Assembly: GCA_030145005.1 (NCBI GenBank)
Contig: JAQYWJ010000149.1
Coordinates: 1 to 5,551 of the forward strand
Reading direction: 5' to 3'
Source of the DNA: Desulfobacter sp.
GTDB lineage: Bacteria > Desulfobacterota > Desulfobacteria > Desulfobacterales > Desulfobacteraceae
DNA length: 5,551 bases
Positions 1 to 5,551 of this stretch are shown here, one piece after another. Each line of letters starts with the position of its first letter. The first letter of the stretch is position 1. A program made the position numbers and the translations under genes. The notes under the pieces were generated by a model. The model had not been told where the DNA came from and made no database searches. It saw only the letters and a program-made list of their open reading frames with translations.

Positions 1-168
1 TTCAACCATTTTGAACAGGTTGAAAATTCGGCCAGCCGCAAGTTTCAGGGCACCGGACTGGGGTTGTCCTTAAGCCGTCAGCTCATAGAACTTCACGGCG
101 GAAGAATCTGGGTAGAGAGCAAAGGAGAAAATCAGGGCAGCACTTTCTTTTTTGTCATCCCGGTTTAA
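1..168 (+). CDS. Sensor histidine kinase, C-terminal fragment (partial at 5' end)
   Basis: Only the final 55 codons are in the window; the reading frame is open from base 1 to TAA at 166-168. They encode the end of a GHKL/HATPase_c ATP-binding domain. An F-box-like FNHFEQVE is at residues 1-8, and the G2 glycine box GTGLGLSLSR at 17-26 forms part of the ATP lid. The typical RQLIELHGGRIWVES helix-strand follows, and the domain closes with the GSTFFFVIP strand. These elements are diagnostic of two-component sensor kinases. The protein ends right after the catalytic domain, so there is no C-terminal receiver domain. Sensor input, dimerisation helix and phospho-accepting histidine lie upstream and cannot be judged. 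The next gene starts 38 bases downstream on the same strand with no terminator between them, so co-transcription is possible. Whether the kinase controls the downstream genes is inference. Confidence 0.93.
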   Translation, partial: FNHFEQVENSASRKFQGTGLGLSLSRQLIELHGGRIWVESKGENQGSTFFFVIPV

Positions 169-193
169 GAGATAGAAGAAATCGTTTAGAGGC

Positions 194-199
194 GAGAAG
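194..199 (+). promoter_or_regulatory. Probable ribosome binding site for the DapF-like gene
   Basis: GAGAAG lies 7 bases before the ATG at 207. A better purine core, AGAGG at 188-192, is 14 bases away and probably too far. The frame upstream of 207 holds no other ATG, GTG or TTG back to the end of the preceding gene, which supports the chosen start. Confidence 0.45.
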
Positions 200-206
200 C
201 ATCAAA

Positions 207-1310
207 ATGAAAAGAACAATTCCCTTTGTCAAGTACACATCTTACGGCAATAATTTTGTGATTGTCGATGAATTGGAAAACCCGCTTTTCCTTGAAAAGG
301 AGAAAACCCGGTTTGCCAATTTTGCCACTAATATTTATTTTGGTGTCGGCTCTGATAATTTTCTGGTGATACAACGCTGTACAAAGGAGGTGCTGGAAAG
401 CATCAACCAAACCCACGGCTACTGGTCAAAAATGCCGGCATTGGATGAGGCTGATTTTATTTTCAGGATGTTTGAGCCCGACGGAACAGAGGCGTTTTCC
501 TGTGGAAACGGGCTCATGTGCATTGCCCGTTATCTGTTTCGTACATACAAGCTGGAATCGGTCAAAATCGTCACTGAAATTCCCACCGCAACACCGAAAG
601 TCATTAATATCGGTACGGAACCCGGTGAAAACTTAAGCTGGGCCAATTTAGGACATCCCAGAAAAATTACCTCCCACATGTTTAACCCCGAAACACCTGA
701 TCCCTATGACGACATCATCCTATCCACGGACCATCTATACGTCACTTTCCGGGCCCATGATCTTCAACCGTTCTCAGACGATACCCTGATCCGGCTAAAG
801 GGCTATATCGTTTTTACAGGTGAACCCCATCTGGTTGTCTTTCCTGAAAAAGACGGCATCCTGGACGGGTTTCAGGAAGTTTTGTTCGCCTCCTCCGCCA
901 TGTCTTCTTCCACAGGAAAGGCCGTTGAACGCCGGATCAGTTTCGGAACCTGGCTGGTGGAGCGAATCGGATTGAGTTTGAATCAAAATTATGAATCCCT
1001 TTTTCCGGCCGGCATAAATGTAAATTTTGCAAGGCCCATCCTGAGTCAAGGGGATAATATCGTGGAATACAGGTGTTTTGAAAGGGGTATCAACCGTGAA
1101 ACACTGGCCTGCGGAACCGGAGCAGTCGCGGTTTCTTATATTTCCAAACGCTTGAATCTGCTTCAATCTGGAAAGAACACGGTGCTGCCTTACCGTTGTC
1201 GGCTGCATGAGGCCGACGCCCGGATTCAGGTCAGTGAAGATGACAGCGGATGCTGGCTTCACGGTAACCCAACCATGCTGTTTAAAGGCGAATTTGAACT
1301 CAAAGAATAG
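207..1310 (+). CDS. Divergent, enlarged diaminopimelate epimerase (DapF)-fold protein; probable amino-acid racemase/epimerase
   Basis: This is a cytoplasmic PLP-independent epimerase of the DapF fold, in which two cysteines act as the acid/base pair. Both half-sites are visible: FVKYTSYGNNFVIVDE (7-22), GVGSDN (46-51), FEPDGTEAFSCGNG with Cys99 (89-102), GEPHLVV (205-211), GINVNFA (269-275), and FERGINRETLACGTGA with Cys302 (291-306). It ends in the usual GNPTMLFKGEFEL strand. Length is 367 residues against about 275 for typical DapF. The extra residues lie mainly at about 55-80, between Cys99 and the GEPH loop, and at about 215-265. Aligned by eye to Haemophilus DapF, Asn11, Asn190 and the Glu-Arg pair before the second cysteine are kept. 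Gln44, Asn64 and Asn157 become Asn51, Glu90 and Glu206. Since those positions hold diaminopimelate, the substrate may differ (inference). A housekeeping lysine/peptidoglycan role is not excluded, but no lysine-pathway gene is adjacent. The family assignment is firm; the substrate is unknown. Confidence 0.88.
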   Translation: MKRTIPFVKYTSYGNNFVIVDELENPLFLEKEKTRFANFATNIYFGVGSDNFLVIQRCTKEVLESINQTHGYWSKMPALDEADFIFRMFEPDGTEAFSCGNGLMCIARYLFRTYKLESVKIVTEIPTATPKVINIGTEPGENLSWANLGHPRKITSHMFNPETPDPYDDIILSTDHLYVTFRAHDLQPFSDDTLIRLKGYIVFTGEPHLVVFPEKDGILDGFQEVLFASSAMSSSTGKAVERRISFGTWLVERIGLSLNQNYESLFPAGINVNFARPILSQGDNIVEYRCFERGINRETLACGTGAVAVSYISKRLNLLQSGKNTVLPYRCRLHEADARIQVSEDDSGCWLHGNPTMLFKGEFELKE

Positions 1311-1405
1311 ACAATTATGTCGGCTGCAGGGCAATTGGTAATTCGAGCGTCAGGTGCAACTGATAAGGCTATGATAAACACGATTAAGATAAGCGGCAAC
1401 AGGAA
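1311..1405 (+). other. Intergenic spacer, 95 bases, without clear promoter or terminator
   Basis: I see no stem-loop followed by a T run, so read-through from the epimerase gene into the transporter gene is plausible. A TATGAT hexamer at 1370-1375 resembles a sigma-70 -10 box but has no acceptable -35 at 16-18 bases. GATAA occurs three times, at 1362, 1373 and 1388. A 30-codon ORF spans most of the spacer (listed separately). Confidence 0.5.
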
Positions 1406-1409
1406 ATGA
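1317..1409 (+). CDS. Possible small ORF (30 aa) overlapping the transporter start by ATGA
   Basis: ATG at 1317 opens a 30-codon frame that ends with TGA at 1407-1409, giving a four-base ATGA overlap with the transporter start at 1406. The peptide begins MSAAGQLVIRASGATDK and ends ISGNRK. It has no membrane segment and resembles no family I know. There is no convincing Shine-Dalgarno sequence before 1317. The case for it is indirect: the transporter's own AGGA is only one base from its ATG, so translation might rely on ribosomes finishing this frame. An open frame of 30 codons is common by chance, so this is a weak candidate for a leader peptide or a coupling device. Confidence 0.18.
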   Translation: MSAAGQLVIRASGATDKAMINTIKISGNRK

Positions 1410-3928
1410 CTTCAGGCGAAACAATTCAAGCACCGAATCAATCCTTTGGTTCAGCGAGGTTAAAGCTTTATGTCAGCGCGATTATTCTTCTTGCCGTTGC
1501 TTTAGGGTTCAACGCGCTCTTCAATTTCTCAACTTTAGATAAGCTGGTTACGGAATCGGCAACACTAAAATACCATATCATCGGGGAGGATCTCAAAAGG
1601 CAGATTAAAGCATCTGTTCAATCCGGGCGATTCCTTCAAGCATCAGATGAGATGGAAAAACTCCTTTTTAATGGAAAGCAAAGGCTGCATCGGATATCAT
1701 CTGGAAACTACTTTGGTAAAAAAGGTTTCACGGAGTCCGTCGAGAATGATGTGGCATTTTCTATCTATCTTCCTGATGGGAAACTGTTGAGCAGTACAGC
1801 CAAAAAGCAGTTTGGCCCACAGGCGCCTTTTGCATTGGAAGACCTCAGAACCAACATGAATGGGGATTCTTCCCCCTCCGGTCAGTCTAAAATCATTACC
1901 CAAAATGGCTGGCGGTTTTTACAGTTCCCCATTCAAAGTTCTCCCAACGAATGGTCCGGCGTCCTTGTCATTTCGTTTAAACATGCCGGAAAAACAGGCA
2001 TATTTTCAAAAGATCTGAAAAAACAGTTTTCACTTGCTTGGGCGTTGTTTGTTAGTGGAAGTGTCTTTTTAGTCTTTCTTTTAATCATTGTTTCAAAGAA
2101 AGGTGAGGATAAAAAAGCGTTTCCCCAAAAAAAAATAACAGCTGTAATGTTTTTTATCATTGCACCGATACTCATTGTCTTCTCGGGTCTTAACACGTAT
2201 ACCGCCTCAAAGCACTATCTGGAGATTTCTCAAAAGAAAATTGAGATGACTTTGGCTCTTGTCAAAGAACATGTGGAAGGATTTTTGGGTGAGAATGATT
2301 CGGTTCTCGAACATGCTGTAAAAGAAGACGGGCAGTTTTTGAAAATGCTGAAACCTTACCCGATTCTTGACGCGTTGATTATTCTGGACTCGGGTGACAA
2401 CTGGATTTTTGGCGCTAAACAGGAAAATACCGAAATACCGTCAGCACTTTACAGCAGATGGGGTGATAAGCTGGCAGGTAAAGTTAAAATTCTGGACGGA
2501 TCCCATCGTTTGGAAATCTTAAAAGGCAAAGAGCAGTCGGTTGGCTCCGTTGTCATCCGGGTTTCTAAGGATCATTTTATTAAGAAATCGGCGAATATGA
2601 TCCTGAATGCCGGGACAGTCGTGGCCATATCCATCCTGTTCTTGATCGAATTATTGATTTTTGGTTTTTACTTTATCGACAAGCCGCCTCCCAAGGAAAA
2701 AGAGGATAGACCCGTTCATTTCGGCCTGATACGACCGGTAACCTTTCTGTTCCTTTTCGGTATAGATATTTCCATCTCGTTTATCCCCCTTCATATGGAA
2801 AAAATTTATACGCCACTAATGGGGCTTTCCAGAGACACGGTGATGGGATTGCCGATTTCCGTTGAGTTCTTTTTTGTCGGCATTGCTATTTTTTTTTCCG
2901 GGTTCTGGAATGATCGGAGGGGGTGGCATGAACCTTTTCTCACAGGTTTGTTCTTAGCCGGCACAGGCGTGCTCTATTCCTGGCTGGCACCCAATGTGAT
3001 TCACTTCGTCATTTCTCGGGCATTCGTGGGTATTGGATATGGACTCACTCTTTTGGCCGCCCAAGGGTTTGTGATTGCTTTCAGCGGTGAAAAAAGCCGG
3101 GCGCGGGCATTTGCCCAGTTTATCGCAGGGTTGTATGCCGGTAGTATCTGCGGGGGAGCCACGGGTGCACTTCTTGCTGAAAAATTAGGCTATAGCTGGG
3201 TGTTTTTTATCGGTGCCGTTACACTTTACAGTATCATCGCCTATGCATTGATTTTCATGCGCAAGGCCATGATACGTCCTAAAAAGGTGACACCGGCCAA
3301 GCAGCAGGAGGTCATGCCTGCCAGACATACCTTTAAAAGATTCTTTAAAAACAGGATTGTTCTAAGCCTGATCTTTCTAAGCAGCTTGCCTGCATCATTT
3401 GCCGCAGTAGGGTTCTTGAACTATTTCAGCCCCATATATTTAAATCGTATCGGGGCATCCCAGGCGACGATCGGACGAATCCTGATGATTTACGGCTTCA
3501 GCCTTGTTTATTTGGGACCTGTTATTGCCGACTTTGTTGACAGGTTTGATAATAAACGGAACTATGTCTTTGTCGGATGCCTTTTGGGCAGTATTGCTTT
3601 TCTGATGTTCTTTTTATTGGAAGGGCTGCTCGCCGTTACATTTGCCGTTCTTTTACTTGGGCTTTCAAATAGCTTTATTATTGCCTCCCAAAGTACATAC
3701 ATGTTAAGGCTGAAGGTGACGCATGCACTGGGGGCAGGAAAAGCAATCGGGATTTTCAGGGCATCCAGCAGGGTTGGACAGGCTATGGGGCCGATTATTT
3801 TCAGCAGTCTGTTTCTGTCAGAAAACATCAGGATGAGCATCACAAAATTAGGTGTCGTGTATTTGTTAACAGCCATACTTTTTCTTGTGTTCACACGTAG
3901 AGATCAAAACCAGTACAAGAGGTACTAA
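1406..3928 (+). CDS. Dual-sensor MFS transporter: two tandem TM-Cache-like-TM modules fused to a 12-TM major facilitator domain
   Basis: This 840-residue inner-membrane protein has two parts. Residues 1-424 form two repeats of helix - extracytoplasmic domain - helix: TM about 19-41, sensor 42-206, TM 207-229, then TM 243-263, sensor 264-395, TM 398-424. Each sensor starts with a long amphipathic helix and holds a Cache/PAS-like strand pair (FSIYLPDGKLLSS at 118-130; ALIILDSGDNWIFGA at 323-337). Residues about 437-832 are a complete MFS carrier. The loop 2-3 motif A appears as GFWNDRRGWH (499-508) and its second-half copy as ADFVDRFDNKR (708-718). A glycine-rich fifth helix lies near 567-590, and a basic cytoplasmic loop at about 618-645 separates the two halves. 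Typical MFS carriers have about 400 residues, so half of this protein is added sensor. Substrate and direction are not readable. Between an epimerase-like and an unknown gene, export of a small molecule gated by an external ligand is a reasonable inference. The ATG at 1406 is the first start after an in-frame stop at 1385; its AGGA (1401-1404) is unusually close. Confidence 0.88.
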   Translation: MTSGETIQAPNQSFGSARLKLYVSAIILLAVALGFNALFNFSTLDKLVTESATLKYHIIGEDLKRQIKASVQSGRFLQASDEMEKLLFNGKQRLHRISSGNYFGKKGFTESVENDVAFSIYLPDGKLLSSTAKKQFGPQAPFALEDLRTNMNGDSSPSGQSKIITQNGWRFLQFPIQSSPNEWSGVLVISFKHAGKTGIFSKDLKKQFSLAWALFVSGSVFLVFLLIIVSKKGEDKKAFPQKKITAVMFFIIAPILIVFSGLNTYTASKHYLEISQKKIEMTLALVKEHVEGFLGENDSVLEHAVKEDGQFLKMLKPYPILDALIILDSGDNWIFGAKQENTEIPSALYSRWGDKLAGKVKILDGSHRLEILKGKEQSVGSVVIRVSKDHFIKKSANMILNAGTVVAISILFLIELLIFGFYFIDKPPPKEKEDRPVHFGLIRPVTFLFLFGIDISISFIPLHMEKIYTPLMGLSRDTVMGLPISVEFFFVGIAIFFSGFWNDRRGWHEPFLTGLFLAGTGVLYSWLAPNVIHFVISRAFVGIGYGLTLLAAQGFVIAFSGEKSRARAFAQFIAGLYAGSICGGATGALLAEKLGYSWVFFIGAVTLYSIIAYALIFMRKAMIRPKKVTPAKQQEVMPARHTFKRFFKNRIVLSLIFLSSLPASFAAVGFLNYFSPIYLNRIGASQATIGRILMIYGFSLVYLGPVIADFVDRFDNKRNYVFVGCLLGSIAFLMFFLLEGLLAVTFAVLLLGLSNSFIIASQSTYMLRLKVTHALGAGKAIGIFRASSRVGQAMGPIIFSSLFLSENIRMSITKLGVVYLLTAILFLVFTRRDQNQYKRY
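3917..3923 (+). promoter_or_regulatory. Ribosome binding site inside the end of the transporter gene, with TAATG stop-start overlap
   Basis: AAGAGGT lies 4 bases before ATG 3928, and the transporter stop TAA (3926-3928) shares its last A with that start. The arrangement indicates translational coupling, so the transporter and the 533-residue protein should be made together. It also fixes the start of the last gene. Confidence 0.75.
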
Positions 3929-5529
3929 TGGACAACAATCTATCTTCCAAAGTTAATGAAAACAGTTTAGATTCCTATTTTGATCTGGTCTTTAGACATG
4001 CTCCTGTTGTAGAAAAAACACTCAGCGAAAGTGGAAACCTCTCCATTGCTGATTACATTGACCAATACCCTTTGTCCTACGAGGAGGGATATCAGGCAAA
4101 AGATGATTTCCTGGATATTGTTTATGATTATCTTCTACCTGTTTTCGGCAGTTTCATTGCACGTGATGCCGTAAATGACCTTGCAAAAACACCGGCAGCA
4201 TTGACGGCAAATCATCACGGTGTGGATTTTTTTGCCCAATCCGTTCAAGGCACATTGTTGTTTTCTCAGATTTTGTCTGCCAGGAACCCGAATCAATCCA
4301 CCGTACCGGTAATTGCGTGTGCCAACATCCCCTTAAATAATTTGACCTACCCACGGGGGATGCTTTTGTACCACATGGCAGATAGTACCTTGGGCTTGGG
4401 CAGTATCCCGAAAAAATTGCCCATATTTTCCGATCGGTTGAAAAACAGTCTTGTCAGCCTGGTCGGACCGATCGATAAGGATCAAGTCGATAGGGGACGA
4501 AAACAGGTCGACAAAATGATTGAAAAAGGGAAGATTTTTTCTCAATATGGAGAGGTCGTCCAGGATATCCTTGAAACCAACTATGGAAATGCCGCTGTCC
4601 AAAGATGTAAAAATTATTCAGAGCAGTCCGTTATTTTAAATCACGATATCTGGAATCGTATGTTTACAGATCCCGGCACGGTATTGGATTTGGTTTACAT
4701 GGAACTTGAAGCGATCGTCTGCAAGCTCCTTGAAAAGGATCTGCCCGACCCGGAAAGCCTTATTCATATTTTGATGTTCAATGCTGAGATAACGGCCGAA
4801 CTGGTATCGGAACTGGATGGCAAGGCGGCTTGCTGGCAGGAAGATAAACTGCAAAGGCGATTATCGGAGGATTTAAAGGATAATACCGTCAAACGACAGC
4901 TTAAAAATTGTGGTACCCATTTTTTTTGGGGGGTTGGGCCGAAAAATAAATTGATTCCAATGATTTTAAAGGGACAAGGCTCAAACCGGATGGTTTTGAA
5001 AGGCAAAGATGACAAGGGAAAGGAATACAGCCTTGCGTTTGACCCCTCAAGCATTGGAGATGCATTAAAGGAAGGCCATGTTCTGCCGTCTCTTTTTACA
5101 TGTTACGCGGCCCTGTCCCTTGCCAGGGGGGTTAAATGTATTGGGGGATATTACCAGAGTGAATACCTTCCTGTCATGCAAAAAAGTATTGTGAATGTTT
5201 TGCAAAAGCATCCATCCATGGAAAGGGCTGCTGTCCATGTCGGTAACATCGACGCCGGTGGCTATCTTTCAGGCATGCAGACCGTCATGACATCTGTGAA
5301 AGATCAGTCGATCATCCCGGCAGGTCCTGTTGAGATAATTGCCGGCGGCGGACTTGACAGCGACAATATTGAAAAATTGAAAAACCTTTCTATAAAGGAA
5401 GCCCATTTGGCTTCAATGCTGGAAACCATCCCCGATCTGGTTCCCTATGGAGAAAGACCGGACGGATGGGAGGATAACATTTCAAGACTCTGTATTCAGC
5501 ATCTTGGGAAAAAAATCGTTATTCTTTAA
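3928..5529 (+). CDS. Unrecognised 533-residue soluble protein with an NHHG motif, coupled to the transporter
   Basis: I do not recognise the family. No signal peptide or membrane helix is visible, so it should be cytoplasmic. The N-terminal 90 residues are acidic and helical. Next comes TANHHGVDFFAQSVQG (93-108), whose adjacent His96 and His97 with Asp100 look like catalytic or metal-binding residues, followed by a PVIACANIPLNN segment (127-138) of buried-strand character. Residues about 180-325 are mostly charged helices. The C-terminal part has GTHFFWGVGPKNK (329-341), a stretch LFTCYAALSLARGVKCIGGYY (389-409), GNIDAGGYLSG (439-449) and PAGPVEIIAGGGL (464-476), which are glycine-rich turns of the kind found in enzyme active sites. 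The protein is full length, with a good ribosome binding site and TAA at 5527-5529. The one-base overlap with the transporter argues for a shared job, such as making or modifying the transported compound (inference). A non-enzymatic role remains possible. Confidence 0.85.
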   Translation: MDNNLSSKVNENSLDSYFDLVFRHAPVVEKTLSESGNLSIADYIDQYPLSYEEGYQAKDDFLDIVYDYLLPVFGSFIARDAVNDLAKTPAALTANHHGVDFFAQSVQGTLLFSQILSARNPNQSTVPVIACANIPLNNLTYPRGMLLYHMADSTLGLGSIPKKLPIFSDRLKNSLVSLVGPIDKDQVDRGRKQVDKMIEKGKIFSQYGEVVQDILETNYGNAAVQRCKNYSEQSVILNHDIWNRMFTDPGTVLDLVYMELEAIVCKLLEKDLPDPESLIHILMFNAEITAELVSELDGKAACWQEDKLQRRLSEDLKDNTVKRQLKNCGTHFFWGVGPKNKLIPMILKGQGSNRMVLKGKDDKGKEYSLAFDPSSIGDALKEGHVLPSLFTCYAALSLARGVKCIGGYYQSEYLPVMQKSIVNVLQKHPSMERAAVHVGNIDAGGYLSGMQTVMTSVKDQSIIPAGPVEIIAGGGLDSDNIEKLKNLSIKEAHLASMLETIPDLVPYGERPDGWEDNISRLCIQHLGKKIVIL

Positions 5530-5551
5530 CACTACAGCGACACTTCCGAAA
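5530..5551. other. 22-base tail after the last gene, nothing identifiable
   Basis: The remaining bases are too few to show a terminator or a following gene. Whether the operon continues beyond the window cannot be told. Confidence 0.6.

Noticed and set aside
795..1334. Long minus-strand open frame (179 codons) opposite the epimerase gene
   Set aside because: It lies antisense to a gene with clear DapF motifs, has low-complexity and cysteine/histidine-rich content typical of a shadow frame, and matches no family.
1370..1375. TATGAT as a -10 promoter element before the transporter gene
   Set aside because: No TTGACA-like hexamer occurs at 16-18 bases; the nearest TTGGTA (1335-1340) is 29 bases away. 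A single hexamer in AT-rich sequence is weak evidence.
2889..2897. T9 tract in the transporter gene (and T8-G6 at 4920-4933 in the last gene) as phase-variation sites
   Set aside because: Both encode ordinary residues (Ile-Phe-Phe in a membrane helix; Phe-Phe-Trp-Gly in a likely conserved motif), and no disrupted frame or repeat expansion is visible.
3562..3894. Minus-strand open frame of 110 codons opposite the transporter C-terminal half
   Set aside because: The opposite strand encodes recognisable MFS helices; the antisense product has no coherent domain.
4210..4227. NHHGVD in the 533-residue protein as an acyltransferase motif (NRPS condensation HHxxxDG or lysophospholipid acyltransferase HX4D)
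   Set aside because: The spacing is wrong: the aspartate is three residues after the second histidine with no following glycine, and HX3D rather than HX4D from the first. The flanking sequence does not resemble either family.

Overview
The window looks like one strand-consistent bacterial gene cluster: everything supported lies on the + strand and the genes are packed tightly. Composition is moderate GC. The mix of membrane sensor proteins with a compact operon would fit a sulfate-reducing Desulfobacterota-type bacterium, but that placement is an impression from protein style and is held with low confidence. No RNA gene, mobile element, CRISPR array, long repeat or clear terminator was found.

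Layout: (1) 1-168 is the last 55 codons of a sensor histidine kinase, cut by the window edge. (2) After a 38-base gap, 207-1310 encodes a 367-residue member of the diaminopimelate epimerase (DapF) fold. Both catalytic cysteines are present, but the protein is about 90 residues longer than usual and several substrate-pocket asparagine/glutamine positions are changed. (3) A 95-base spacer (1311-1405) holds a possible 30-codon ORF overlapping the next start by ATGA. (4) 1406-3928 encodes an 840-residue membrane protein in which two tandem TM-sensor-TM modules are fused to a complete major facilitator superfamily (MFS) transporter. (5) 3928-5529, overlapping the previous stop by one base (TAATG), encodes a 533-residue soluble protein of no family I recognise. 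It has a striking Asn-His-His-Gly motif near the N-terminus.

How they may work together (inference): an amino-acid racemase/epimerase-like enzyme, an unknown cytoplasmic protein that is possibly an enzyme, and a transporter with its own extracytoplasmic sensors form a plausible make-and-export (or sense-and-transport) cassette for an amino-acid-derived small molecule. The closest known logic is staphylopine, where a DapF-fold histidine racemase (CntK) sits with biosynthetic enzymes and an MFS exporter (CntE). No CntL- or CntM-like gene is visible here, so this is an analogy of layout, not an identification. The cassette is the part of the window most likely to be undescribed.
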